A DNA stretch of 64,000 bases from the NCBI GenBank assembly GCA_033439685.1, contig JAUEDM010000009.1, positions 868,001 through 932,000 on the forward strand, read 5' to 3'. The position numbers and the translations under genes were made by a program. The notes under the pieces were generated by a model. It saw only the letters and a list, made by a program, of their open reading frames with translations, made no database searches and had not been told where the DNA came from. Below are positions 1-12,305 of the stretch, in pieces. Origin of the DNA: Apodospora peruviana. Lineage: Eukaryota; Ascomycota; Sordariomycetes; Sordariales; Lasiosphaeriaceae. Each line of letters begins with the position of its first letter. Position 1 is the stretch's first letter.

Positions 1-657
1 ATGAGCTGTTTTTATCTCTTGTGGGGGGGTTTGTTGGGCGACCAGAGTTAAGTGGCTGTGGTGTCAGACTTGATTCTTGAAAGAGGTGGTTAACTCTACC
101 TTTATCTCAACTTCCATTTATTGGTTTCTTTCCCGCCCTATGTCTGCACATTTTATCTTGGTACTCCACGTCTGTACGGGTTAACTGTCCATCATAACCA
201 AATTTCCCGACAAACGAATAGCTGCGCATACCACGGTGACTATTGATTTTTTCTTGCTGTCAGTAGCTTAAACAGAAATTCTGCATATCCATATCCGATT
301 AGGGGGCATGAAGTATGAATGCGGGAAAGTTAAACCTGAAGGACAAAAGGCTGGTCGGGGCACGTGATTGGTCTCAGCACGACCACAATCCCATCGTTGC
401 CCAATGAGAGCATATGGTTGGATGTTGATTTGGCGTCCTGAAAAAGTGGCTGAGCGCGTCTTTCAGTTTCAGTAGAGTTCAGCTTCTTACCCCGCTCGAA
501 TATCATCACAAAGCTTTGCATCAACGATGGAAAGGGTCGAGAGTCGAAAGGTACCCCGCGCATTTATCACTGCACCGTTGCTGACTGATAACCTGGGATT
601 CTTAACTGCCCCGTTGTTCACTCTTTGGTCACTATTAATACAGTTACCTTTTTATCC
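1..657. other. Intergenic region / left edge, upstream of the first gene
   Basis: No convincing gene was found. Open frames here are short, overlap each other and show no domain motif. The last few hundred bases presumably hold the promoter and 5' UTR of the gene starting at 658. No TATA box or conserved operator can be assigned with confidence. Confidence 0.55.
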
Positions 658-3600
658 ATGGAATATTCTAACGCTTTCGGACCAGGCGAGTCACGGTGGG
701 TGTTCACCCAGTCTGGGCACTATTTACGACGTGACAATATCCTCCAGCTCGGGCAGGTCTTGCTCAACCCAAATGACCCAGAGTCGGCCCTGTTTCATCC
801 CCCGGATAGCATTGCGGTTGATCATAACCAGCGCCACATTCATATTGTCCGCACCTGGAACCGCTCACGAGTTGGATCTTTTGAAACAGCATCCACGCTA
901 CCTTTGCTTTGTAGCCCACCCGGCCGTTTATCGTCGATGAAGGCTAGGATACCACCCAATTCGAAAACCGCACATCTTCACATGGATCGTTGCGTCACCG
1001 AGACCATGACGTCTCCAGCTCAGCTCATCCGCGCCGTCATTGAAATGCCACAAATTCGAGAATTAAACCGCCGATTCAAATTTCAAGCCGACTTCTACAT
1101 GGTGACTGGAGTTTGGTTTGCCGAAGAGTCCTGGCTGGAATTTGCATCGCAACAGGGGTCAGTCAACGATTATACAGACCAGGAGACGCCCGGCCAAGCG
1201 ACGCCAAGAACCTTCCGATACAAGCTGGACCCATTTGTGCTTGGTTACAGGATACACAAGATCTCCTTCTCGGTCAAGTTTCGTCTCTACACCAACCTGA
1301 GCGGCGAGGCAGATCAGCATTACTTCGCCAATCGCGGACAGGGTGATTTTCGCATATACGAAGGATTGGACGATAAATCAGATTTGCAAGTCTCGACCTC
1401 AGACCCGCATTCCACTTTAGTAACGATAGTGTCACTGAAATCTCTACGACGCTATCTCGGTTGGGCCGACGGCAGCAGCTTCAAAATCGACATCTTTCCG
1501 TCTTGGAACTATGGCGTTGTCTACGAGCCGCTGGGTCCATCGGAACCCGACGAGCGCAGACGAACCGAGGTCCTAGGATTTGGGTGCTCCTTTGGTGCCG
1601 AGGAGGACGAGCTTCCAGCGTGGAGGCCCTCACAATCCCCAGAGTACGCAGTTGACAAATCTGCGATTGCTGCGGACCATCTGGGATCAGATATCGCAAA
1701 GGGCAAACGCCCTGCTGTGGGCTCATTGCCTACAAGCAAGCTGGCCGAACAACCCATACAAACGGATACTATGGCTCTCGCGCACGAACTCTATGGCTTT
1801 CTGTCATCTGGTCAGCGGGAAGGCAAGCGGTGGGATTTATTCCTTGATCTGCTGCCCCAGTTGCGGGATTTGCTTCGGCAATTCGCGTTTCGAATCGGAT
1901 CTACACAGCCGGCACAGATCAACCAGGACGCAATGAACTTCATCTTGACGGAGCAATTGTGGGTTACTAGTACTCATACATTATACCAAGACCGTTGCTA
2001 AGAATGTCCTGCCAGTCAAATTGTCTCCGACTTACAAGAGATCTATCGACAAGGACAGGAACACCTCCATTTTCGCTTGAACGAGTTCAAGGAGATGAAT
2101 AACTTTTACGAGCTAAGAGAAAGTTGGCTTGCCAATCTCGACAGAGCTAATGGTTGGAGTATAGCTCAAAAACCCGAAACGACTCTTCAGCCGTCGGGGT
2201 TCCGAAAATATAGCGGTCCGTATCGCCAAGTTATCCGCAGCTCAACGTCATACAGATGGCTTTTGACGTCCCTGCGCCAACACCTGCTCCTAGAGATACG
2301 ACAGGGGTCCGAGGACGCCCCGGACCAATTGTCGAAAGATATAATATGGCGGCTTCAACGGACACGCCCTCACCCGTGGCTATTCCGCGTCCGCTTCCTA
2401 GCCACTTGGGACATCCTGGGATTTTGCAGAGAACAGGGCTACGCTGAACCACCTGAAGAAGCTGTCGCCAACGCCTTGACCCTAACCGGCGGAGATGGCA
2501 ACTTTGAACTTCTTACCTGCTCCGACTACGTCCGTCGCACGTGGCCACTGTTCGGAGACAAGGTTCTCCAGTGGATCAAGAATGTCATTAAAGCAGGCTT
2601 TGGCATTCCAGATAACGTGATCGAGACCGAGCTTTACGACCAGACAAAGGTGGACGGTTACATCACCAGCGCGGGCATTTTGGACGTCAAGGTCGTCGGA
2701 AGTTCAAGCACAGCCGTGGCTGAGGTCGGAGACTTACTAGCTTGGATCACCACCGCGTTACGCACCCATCAATGCGATGGTATCGCAAGCTCTAACGCGA
2801 TAGCGAGCTGTCGGACTGACATAACTTCGACAGGTCGCAACTTGGACCTCATCTGCTCCTTTAGCCATTATGACGCAGCCGTAGATATGAAATCGGAAAG
2901 ACCGTCGGCTTTTGACGCAGCAGATGAGGAGCCGATCCCGCTCATCAACGGACTTTGCTGGCGTGCAATCTTCAATAACCCCATTGTCGTACAAGGCTTT
3001 CCAATCCGACGGAGACCCGAAGGACTTGAGGGGTTGGAGGCGCCTCTCAGCATTATAGGCCGTCTGCTGGGGACACGATATCTCACACATTTCAAGAACC
3101 AAACATTTATGAAGGGATTCAACGCAATGATATTTCCGACGAGGCGAGAAGGACGGATTGTTATGTGGCATGTTATCCTTGGACAGGATGACCAGCATGT
3201 CGAATATACCGATCCGGGGGTGGCCTTGGCCGCAGGAAGCTCTAAGGCTGGGGTTGCTGACGACTTCAAACTATTAGACCTTTCTGAACCCGATGACTAT
3301 CGTCACATCATCGGCTGGTGCCAAAGGGTGCAAAGCCGCGTCGGTATGTGCTACTCCATTCCCTAAAAGCCCTTTCCATCGGGAGAACCGCGGTCGTGAG
3401 GAGGTTTCTATGCTGATTGTCCCTATCGTTTGCAGGGGCTCCTGGAACCCGAAATGGCGCAGCACCTGGAAGCCACGTAAAGGCTTCCGGCCTCGAGAGA
3501 CCAGGGAGTGGATTTGCCTTCGATCGAGTCACCATCTCGGGCGGAAAGCTGCTGAACGTCGGGGTGAATATCGCTGTCGGCCTCAAGGACAAATCGCTTC

Positions 3601-4925
3601 GGCTCGGGTCCCTCGACGGGTATGGCCAGCAGGTCAGATGGTTTGACGACAAACACTTCTTATTTTACGATGTTGGAGATCGAAGAGCCTGGCTCGTCGA
3701 CGGCAGCAGCGCCTTGCTCCATCTGCTCCGCGCAACGCTGGCGAGAGACGCATCCAGGGGTGACGATAACCTGCACGATGGGCTCGAGGAGGCACCGGAA
3801 ACTATCATGGGCGGTCGAGCCGCCGCTAGGCACGTCCTGCGCAGCGGATACAATAGGGATCTGAAGCTGTTCGAGAACAAGTCGCGTATCGTGGACAGGG
3901 TCACGCGCAACGAGCAAGGAATGTGGGAGACGAAGCCCGAGAAGGAACTATACTACTACCACCTGAGTGACCGCGTCGACGAGATCTACCGCAAAGTCGA
4001 GCTAATCCAAGCCCACCTGGCCGACAAGGAAGACCGCGATGGGATTGGGGCAAAGATACAGCTCTCATCGCGCCGGAACCTCGAAGGTTTCGACTTCTTA
4101 GACATTGCCCACGAGCAGGGTCCCATCTGGGCAAAAACAGCCACGCTGCTGGACTGGGGCAAAGGCTGGGTTGACCTGGCACGAACGATCAACGCCATCA
4201 CCATTTTCGGCACTGGATTCGGCGAGCTCATGTTTCCCGTCGGCAACGCGAATCTTTGTCTATCCTGGTGGAATCTGCCCAAACATAGGGACTTTCTGGC
4301 CGTGAGCATGCAAGTGATCAACGATCTCCGCTCAAAGAGCGCGGCGGTCTCGGCCGGCGGGCAGGATCCAGTGCAGATTGCTGACCGTGTATACTGGCAC
4401 ACACCCGCACGGTGCTTCGAGGAATGTCATTCATGTACTCAGCAACGACCGTGCGACCGTGTACAAGTTCTTTATCCTTCGCCGACCAGGCCCTGGGGTG
4501 GCCAGAGGGTGCGCACCACAGCGGATCTAAACCATCCAGAAGGCGCCGTAATATTTGGTCATAGCAGCAGCTGGCCTCTGAGATGGGCGGACGCTCCAGA
4601 GGAGGAACCGGTGACTGACACTGGAGAGAATAACACTGGAATCCTGCTTGTTGGCTACAATACCAATGAAGCAGCCCAGGGGACTACTAGGTCTAGCGAC
4701 AGCGGTTTTCAGGTTGTGAGTCCGGCATCGGTATCGGCTTCCCAGCCCATATCGTCGCCGAATCCTACAGCTAGTCTCAGCGGACGTACAGGAATCACAA
4801 CTCCCGACTCACCAAACACGGCAGAAAGTGGGCCGAGCTCGTCTGTAGCCACTACACGGCGTGGAATCTTCCAGAGACTCGGCGGTAAAATGAGATTGCC
4901 ATTCAACAGCACCTCTAGACGCTGA
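658..4925 (+). CDS. Large fungal protein with gasdermin-like N-terminal region
   Basis: Three exons, 658-1958, 2016-3343 and 3436-4925, join in frame to a 1372-residue protein. Introns of 57 and 92 bp have GTGGGT/CCAG and GTATGT/GCAG borders. The start is the first ATG of the frame (MEYSNAFGPG), with CC immediately before it. Residues 1-230 resemble a gasdermin pore-forming N domain in order of motifs: a 'YMVTGV' strand near 147-152, then a charged loop, then 'FVLGYRIHKISFSV' near 193-206, which corresponds to the LAyRV strand of gasdermins. Around 745-800 a 'GLCWRAIF' then 'VVQGFPI' block, and at ~910-975 a 'GYGQQVRWFDD...WLVDGSSALLHLLRA' block, match a conserved domain of long uncharacterised Pezizomycotina proteins. 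The last ~100 residues are Ser/Thr-rich and probably disordered. If the gasdermin reading is right, a regulated cell-death or self-recognition role is possible. That is inference; exon structure is firm, function is not. Confidence 0.75.
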
Positions 4926-5256
4926 CTTGCTTCTGTGGGGAGTTTATGGATGGTGATCACTACTCCCCATAAAGTGATAACAGTCTGGCAGGGGCCAGTT
5001 TTAAGCCCACTTGGTTGAGGGGACTCTGAGGGAATTTCATATCGTCGTGCTGGTCTGGGCAAGGTACCCTTCTCAAGCCGACTTTTGCTGATCCAATGGC
5101 TCACATGGATGGAGGGAGATGGTTCTTGGATACTAACTAGTAAACAGAGGATGGATGATACAAACCGTCATGAGGTCTCAACAGGTTCAAACTCCTGCTA
5201 ACCGACCTATCCAACGGATCTATCCAACGCCCCATCATCAGAAGCAGACCGTGTTT
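4926..5256. other. Convergent intergenic spacer
   Basis: This 331-bp spacer separates the 3' ends of the gasdermin-like gene and the BBE-like oxidase. It should contain the 3' UTRs and poly(A) signals of both. No other feature was seen. Confidence 0.6.
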
Positions 5257-7658
5257 CTAAAGGTGCCTCCTCACAACTCTCGCCCTTTCTCTCTTCACAA
5301 CATGCTTCAAGCTATTATTATCCCACCCCGTTTGACACAGCGGGCCATTCTGAGTCGGCAGCCCACCTTCACTCTCTGGATTAACAACAACCCAGGCCTC
5401 GCTCCCCGGCATCGTCGGCGCCCAAAACAGACCCCACGGGTCCCTCGCCCGCTTAATCTTTAGCAAACGCGGGTAATTTGCCCCAAAGAACGTCGTCTGC
5501 CAATTCGGTTCCAGCACGTCGCCCTCGTTGAAATACGCGCCACCCGTGGGCGTCGACGCTCGAATCATGTCCATGTACTTTTCCAGCTCCGCGTGGCCCG
5601 CTTTGAACGATGACGACGCCGCTCCTGGCCCACCACGGCCCCCTATCGACCCTCCAGCAAGACTATAGTCAAAAATATCCGCGTGCATGAGCGCGTTCCG
5701 CCAGGTCGGGCTGATGGCGTTCATGTTGCCCGGGTATCCGGCTTTCTTGTAATCCACGGCGTGGTTGATGCCATGGAAGGTATAACCGGCCTCGACGGTG
5801 GCGCGAATCGCCGCAAACATCGGGTTGTAGATGGTCTCGTTATCCCAGCACGCGCGCGGGAACAGGCGTGATCCGAAATAGTTGTTCCCGGGCGCTGCGC
5901 CGGCGCCGGTGCGTGCCGCGGGAGCAAAACTGGTCGTCGTTTCGGCGGACACGAGCGAGTTTTTCACAGGGATGCCGAGCTTGTTGAGTTTAGTGTATAG
6001 AGGTTGGACAAGCGCCTGCACTTGTTGGGGTGTCATGTTGGGCATCTCAAAGGTGGTCCGGAAGCTGTAGGACCCCGGGCCGGACTTGGAGACGTAGCTA
6101 TACATCGTGCCGCCGGCGTCGGTGACGACCGGCGCGAAGTATTGGTACACGCGGACACCTTCCCAGAAGATTTCGGTCGAGTTTACTGTCACGGGTGGTT
6201 GGAAGCCGCCGGGGAATGAGCCTGATGAAAAGTTGCCCGGGAAGGGGAAAGACATGTTTCCGCCGCCACCACCACCACCACCACCAAAACCGCCTGGTAT
6301 TGTAAAGTTTGTTGGAGGGAATCCGGGGAATGAACCATTTGTTGGTGGGAGAGGAAAACCCCCAGGGACTGAACCATTTGTTGGGAACGGAAACCCGCCG
6401 CCGCCTGGTGGGAATGAAAAGTTGCCAGGGGGGATGGAGAAGTTTCCAGCACCACCGCCACCGAAACCGCCGAACCCTGATGCAGAACCGACTTGAAAAC
6501 TCAGGGGCAGGTTGGTAATAGGCGTCGGCGGGTAGGCTTTGACGATGGCCGATGTGAGAACGCCGTATGTGCCTTCAAGTAACCAAACCAGTCAGTCTCT
6601 TTCTCTCAGTATTAGTATCTCGTTTATTCCGAACGGATGTGACTCACTCCCACCGCCTCCTAGCATCGCAAAGAAGAGATCGGCGTTCTGATGCGGCGTG
6701 ACGGCGCGGTACTTGCCGTCTGCCGTGACGACCTGGAAGGCGAGGATCTGGTCCGCGCCGTGGCCGTAGGACGAACTCAAAGAGTTGTGTCCGCCGCCGG
6801 CAATCCAGCCCCCAAACGCACCAACCGTATCCCCGCCAGGCACGACCATGGTCATGTTGTACTTGTCCATGTAGTTATACAGCTCCCACGCCTCGATGCC
6901 GGCGCTGACGCGGGCCACGCGGCCTTCATATCCGTCGATCGAGTGTTCCGGGATGAACTCAAAGTCTTTAAGATAATGTGTCCAGATGCTCAGCGCACCT
7001 GCTCCTGTGGATCTCCCTCCAAAGTCATGCCCGGTGTTTCTTTGCACAGAAACCGTTAGCGTCAGAACGGAGCCCATTGTCTCCATAGCAACCAAAAGGG
7101 GGCTTAGTGACAAACTCACTTGATCACAAGCCTGAGATTTCTGTTCCGTGCAAAATTGACCGCCAGCTGGATATGCCGGACTTTAGTCGCGTTGACTACA
7201 TAAACCGGATACCCGCCCTGCGTGCATGTCCCAGTAGGAGCCCACGTCGCCGTGCACGTGTTGCCCTCAGGCCATTCCGTCAGAACCGTAACCGGATCGT
7301 CCGAGTAGAAGCGTGTGCCGAAGGCACTGGACAGCAAGAACGAGCACTTTGCGGCGTCATAGTGCGGCGAGCCAGGATAGCAGGCCGCCCCCGGTGGGAC
7401 AGGCTTCAGCAGCACGCCGCCTAGCGTCCTGTTGAACTTGGCCCATTCGTCGACGGCCGGCCATACCGCGTCGTCCCAGGGACCGACTTTGCATTTTGGG
7501 CCGCGGTAGGTGGCGTTGACTCCTGAAGCGTCGCCGAATGCGATGTCCGGGTAGTTGGTTGTTTCATTCAAGCTGAGCTGCGCTGCTTCCCACGGGAAAT
7601 TGATGGCGGTGGTGGCTGACGCCAACGCCAGGAGGGCTGAGAGGATTAACCACAGCAT
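5257..7658 (-). CDS. Secreted FAD-linked (BBE-like, PCMH-type) oxidoreductase
   Basis: Exons 7120-7658, 6648-7039 and 5257-6572 (introns 80 and 75 bp) encode 748 residues. A hydrophobic N terminus ending near Ala-Thr-Ala is a signal peptide. The p-cresol methylhydroxylase-type FAD domain shows 'VIKNTGHDFGGRS', whose His is the usual 8-alpha FAD attachment site, and 'GGGHNSLSSSYGHGADQ'. The second junction restores 'GGGGSTYGVLTSAIVKAYP'. The second FAD-linking Cys of bicovalent members is absent, so flavin is probably singly linked. The C-terminal berberine-bridge element 'NYPRLLKIKRARDPWGLFW' is present. An unusual Gly/Pro/Phe/Asn-rich stretch at about residues 330-425 lies between the FAD and substrate domains. 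The substrate is not predictable; relatives oxidise sugars or secondary metabolites. Another oxidoreductase-fold gene lies downstream on the same strand, but no biosynthetic core enzyme is nearby. Confidence 0.85.
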
Positions 7659-8475
7659 CGTGAGTAGCTGCCTTCCCCGGGGACTTGTAGGGAGGGCCCA
7701 GTTGGCTGGGAAGACACACGGGACTGGAACTGCCAGTTATAAAGATCAGACCTCCTAGGATCGGCCCATCTCACAGTTCCCGACATTTCATTTAATCCCG
7801 ATGGAAAACACGGTGACTACTACGGTTGTAAGTGTAAGCTCCGCAGCGGCTCGCACTTTATCTCGTCGGCTTACATGCAGCTCCCAGGTGTTATCTATCA
7901 AGACGGAGTAACTGCTCCCAGGTACATGATACCCAAGCTAGTAGGTCCAGAACCGGGTCACGATCTCGAGATAAGGGGAACAATAAAGCCAAGACAACAG
8001 TTCTTTTCTGGACACAGGTACGGACACTCTTATCATTGATTGAGTTGGCTCCCTGCATTATCTTCCCGCAAGGACTTCGACATGTGTGCACATCAATGAT
8101 ACCGAACATGTGGAGCCCTTCGGCATTGGCTAAATTCGCGAACTATATTGAGTATGGAGTGAGATTGCGTGGTCCTGTCGGGGAAATATGCACAGTCCCA
8201 TCTAGCCGGGTTGTATCTGGGGATGGATCGGACCTGGATAAATAGCGGCCGCGATCCAGACCCTGGGGCTTTACGTCTTTGTCCCTGCCAAGAATTGATC
8301 AGGGACGGGCTGTCTGGAGGTACATGTCAGGGCACAGGTGGATCGAACAGAATACTACAATGCATTTGTCCAAGAACTGGTATTGTGAAAAGCCATATTT
8401 CCCCACTCTATATGTCTACCCATGAGCAAAAGAAACCCTGACAAGGTTTTGCATAGACCACACGCAAATCCAGAG
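7659..8475. other. Intergenic region, promoter of the BBE-like gene
   Basis: The 817-bp gap lies between the start of the BBE-like gene and the 3' end of the NmrA-like gene, both on the minus strand. The BBE promoter must lie here. A 'ggataaatagcggccgcg' stretch near 8235-8252 is GC-rich but not assignable. No gene was recognised. Confidence 0.5.
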
Positions 8476-9439
8476 TTACCAATACACCCCCCGCAAAACA
8501 TCCACCAACTCAGTCTTCCCCTTCCTCACAATTTCCGTCGGGCTCGGATCCTCAGCCATCACGCCGCCAGGGGTAGCAGCGCGGACCATGTCCGCGTAGA
8601 GCTTCGCCACCTTGGGCGGAAACACTTTACCAAAGAACCCTGGGACGGCTTCCCTCGGAATCGGGCGAACCTCGACCGGCTTCGCTGCAACTTCCTCAAA
8701 AGCTTGCTTCACGTCCATTGGCGAATACAACCGCGGGCCTTGCAGCTCAAAGATATAGGGGCTGACGGTCCCAAGTCCTTCAGCTACGGCCGTGTCGGCA
8801 CATGCCTGGCCGATATCCTTGAGAGCAACCTATTCACATGTCAGTATATTCTGTTGCGCACGATGGGGGTGGTGTATGGGGGAAACATACCATCGGCATC
8901 TTAAAATCCACCGGCGCAAAAGTCGAAAAGAAGAACGACCCCTCCTTGACGGACTCAACGGACGTCGCCCAGTTCTCCATAAAGTAGGCGCATCTGACAA
9001 ACACAACCTCGGGCGCTGCATCGCCGAGACAAACTTCGGCGTTGTGAAGCGCGCCGAGAGCATCTCCCAGACTGGCATGGTCGTACTGAGCTCCTTTGGT
9101 GGACACCATCACGAGCCTCTTGACAGAGACAGCTTTCTTGATAGCGGTATTGACTGCCTCGGTGAACGCTGCCGCCGTCGCGGTGACATCTGCGTTCTCG
9201 CTGCGGGTCGGCGGTATGGTTACCACCACTGTCTGAGACCCTTCAAAGCAGTTCAAGGTTGATGCATCGGCCATGTCGCCTTGCACGGCCTTAAAGTTTG
9301 GGTGTGACTTGAACTCGGTAGGGACTTTGGCCAGATCGCGGTAGATACCTTGGACTTTTGGACCGGATGGGTCACCGAGCAAAGCGCGGATGGTCGCCTG
9401 GCTTGTTCGGGCTGAGGCTGGGAGAACGGTGATTTGCAT
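8476..9439 (-). CDS. NmrA-like NAD(P)-binding protein
   Basis: Two exons, 8891-9439 and 8476-8829, separated by a 61-bp GTATGT/ATAG intron in phase 0, give 300 residues. The N terminus 'MQITVLPASARTSQATIRAL' follows the beta-alpha-beta start of NmrA-like atypical short-chain dehydrogenases, but the glycines of the usual GxxGxxG motif are largely replaced ('PASARTSQA'). 'VVVTIPPT' then 'KRLVMVSTKGAQYD' and 'VFVRCAYFMENW' follow the family order. The C-terminal exon begins 'VALKDIGQACADTA', again typical. These proteins either sense the NAD(P) redox state or act as reductases in specialised metabolism. The poor glycine motif leaves cofactor binding uncertain. It stands alone, with its own promoter in the 800-bp region upstream. 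Confidence 0.85.
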
Positions 9440-10239
9440 CTTGAACGAATAAGGGGGGTTGTTGAAATTTGGGTGGGGAGTATGGGTTGTCAGTAAGCTA
9501 GGCAGATAATGGGTTTTCTTTTGCGTGCTGGCTGAAGATAAGAAATGGAGCTCGACAGATGGATGAAGGTCGGGGTTTTATATCTATTAATCCAAAGTTC
9601 AGGAGAGGCAGATCCTCGGTGTCGACAAACTCGGTGCTGATCGGGGATAAGAAAAGGGGCACAGATTATCCCCGCTCCGCTCCGCTCCGCTCCGGTACAT
9701 GCCCGTTATTGACACTGTCACCCGCGTTATATCCGATTGTTGATCAGCAAGAACACCGTATTGATTTACCAAATTGTTGAAAGAGATCTTAAACTATGAC
9801 CGGAGGGCCCATGTGAACATGTATCTTAATCGATGTGAACCGCCCTTCCGGTTATATCCGGGGACCACAAACGCTGCAGTATGGAAGGGGATTCGAGGCC
9901 ATTAAAACGAAAAGTCGAAGTCTAGAATTAAAGGAACAAAAAGAAGTGGATACATACAACACCAGGGATTCGCTGGTCGTCACCGACCCAACTACTAGTC
10001 TGGCGGTCACTGGCTTATCTATGGGAGAGCGGACGGGATCCCGAGCTTTCCAGTGCCTATGGTCGTATGTGACTGTTCATCCTGGGAACTGTGCTTATAT
10101 CATAAGGTCGGTAAGCGGTGTAGTCAGGATCTGAAGGAAAAGGGTTCGTTCTTGTCATCGAGTTTCTTTATTGTTCTTCCCCTGTCCAGTTTCTTTTATA
10201 GTTGACTTGCAAACCTAAGTCTTGGTGCTACAAGCCCAC
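9440..10239. other. Intergenic region with short CGCTC microsatellite
   Basis: The promoter of the NmrA-like gene lies here. At 9671-9694 there is a short tandem run of the pentamer gctcc. No coding frame with family motifs was seen in the 800 bp. Confidence 0.55.
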
Positions 10240-10981
10240 CTAACTGCCACTTGCAGCGCACGGCCTCCAGACAGGATCAAAATGCACGCTCAGCGCTTTC
10301 TTCAAGTCCGTCTTCTCGCCTCCCACAACCCCCGAAGAAAATGTCCCGTCTGCACGCTTAGCTGCCACAAGGGTGAGCTTGGTCTGTATCGTAAGTGCTG
10401 GGACTATGCCCTTCTCATCCACACATTCAGACCAGATATCGGCGGGTGCGGTATCGAGGTCGATATCAAATTCGTGATCCTTCAGATCAGCGTGACTGAT
10501 AACGGCGGTTTTGCTCTACAACAGAGAAAGCTTGTATCAGTATGATATTTCCCACATGAGCAATGGTTCGACTTACACCAGCAACAATATCCCCCAGCAT
10601 TGTCGACACCTCAAACTGCAGTTTGGTCTCCGGCTCGAGATCGGCCCAGCCACCAACGCTCACGGTGGCAATCCGGAGCTGCATCCTCGCCGGCCCGTTG
10701 GCGAGCTGGATCTGCTCGGTGCACCACTTTGCGTCCTGCCCGTCGTCGGCGGTGTTGGGAAGTGCGAGCCCCCACTCCGTGAACAGGAATACCGGCGTGT
10801 TATTGCGCATCTGCTGGACGAGACCGCCCGCGCCAATGGGACATCCGGGTCCGGACATGGTCAGGCTCTGCACGGTTGGCGATACGGTTGGAGGGGTTCC
10901 GCCTGCTTGTGATTGTGGGAGAGCGCTTGAGAGCGGGACTAGCATGGCGAGTAGGGATATGGCCCATGACCACCACGCCAT
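10240..10981 (-). CDS. Secreted DUF4360-like small protein
   Basis: Exons 10577-10981 and 10240-10515, with a 61-bp GTAAGT/GTAG phase-0 intron, give 226 residues. The start was chosen at 'MAWWSWAISLLAMLVPLSSA', which makes a clean signal peptide. Two in-frame Met codons at 11023/11020 would add 14 residues. The mature part shows the DUF4360 layout: a 'SGPGCPIG' motif, a mid 'KWCTEQIQL' motif, 'VSVGGWADLEPETKLQFEVS', then two more Cys ('WSECVDEKG', 'WRPCAASGS'). That gives four cysteines, probably two disulfides, on a beta-rich secreted fold. Function of the family is unknown; small secreted cysteine proteins of this kind are often called effector candidates, but nothing here proves it. Confidence 0.75.
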
Positions 10982-12305
10982 GGGGCTGCTAGTTTGACCT
11001 TGTCGGGGTGGTGAGAACATCATGATGATTGCTAGAGGTGAGGAAGATGCAGCTGACCAAAACATAGTATAGCGGGTGCAAAGGACGTCAAAGCTGCTAG
11101 TAAAGAATATCTGTCTCAAGAGTGTTAATGTCGGATTGGATCTCACCTCAGTTAAAGTATTGCATCTAGTCCGGCTCGATTCCCAGTTGCTGGAACTCCG
11201 TATGCACACCTGGGCTGCGAGGGCAGAGGAAACAGACTGTCTTGGCATACGGAGATCCCCATCACAGCTGGTGTTTCTATTGCTGTACCCCTAAAATGAT
11301 GGTATAGCATTATTCGACAAATTAACGGCCAAGTACTGGTGGTCCCAAGATGCGGTTCGCAATTCAGGCAAATTGGGGTCCAGCCGCAATTCATGAACAG
11401 TTGGCGGAAACCAAGGGAGGCACCGGGCTTGGTAGGCTGAAACAAATAAGCTGGATGGAGAGAACCTCCGATGCTCAAAGAGGCATGGTTGTTTCCTTTT
11501 GTCATTGGCTTCTTGTCCTTTCTTATCCTGTGAGTTTAAGTAGGTAGGTGAGTTTGAAACTGGATCTGATTGGATATATCTTTTAAGTTGATGTTCCTGT
11601 GTAACGATAGCGTTGGTTATCAACAGGTGTCACCCTGAGCGCTGTATATGCTAGACATAGTTCGGGCAACCCTTATTTCGTGATCAAATGTATCATATGC
11701 TCAGAGCTGTCATTCATTCTATTCTCCTTAACCCAACCCCTTAACCCAACAGGTAGAGTTTGGATTCTCTTTTGAATCCAAAGGACAACGTGACCGAATC
11801 AGTATCGGATGAGCGTCCGAGCCAAACGTGGCGGAGCGTGCCGACTTTCCGTAGTTGTTGCAACCCAGCCCGTCTCCATGACGGCTCACATTGTGACAAG
11901 CGATTGGCAACGAGATCTCATACGTAAGATATCCACACGATAAAGTGTATTTGACCTTGGCCCTTGGCTTTAGGCTCCTTAAGGCGATTGCGCAAAGACA
12001 ATATTTTGTTTAAAAGATTCGCAAAATCCACTATTTACATGCCCTGGGATTGTCTAAAATTACTTAAAAGCCCTTCATCCTCCCAACCATGAAAACAGCT
12101 ACTTTTCACCAGATAGACTTTTGTTTATTGAGAGTAAGTCGGGCGTGTTTACTGTTTCATCACCACCCTTGGCGGCCAACCCCCTGAATTGTTTCAGCCA
12201 CGACGATGAAACATCCCGCAAGAGCAACATCACCAAAACTGACCGTAACCCTTCAAGATCACTTTCCAAACTCATTCAAACACCTCCAAACCACTCTCGA
12301 TAATC
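10982..12305. other. Divergent intergenic region
   Basis: The 1.3-kb region lies between the start of the DUF4360-like gene (minus) and the start of the SET-domain gene (plus). It must hold both promoters. The part near 11940-12100 is A/T-rich. No gene was recognised, and antisense open frames over 11152-11623 have no motifs. Confidence 0.5.

Noticed and set aside
5257..10981. Secondary-metabolite cluster around the BBE-like oxidase
   Set aside because: There is no polyketide synthase, peptide synthetase, terpene cyclase or prenyltransferase nearby, and the DUF4360-like and SET genes are not typical cluster members.
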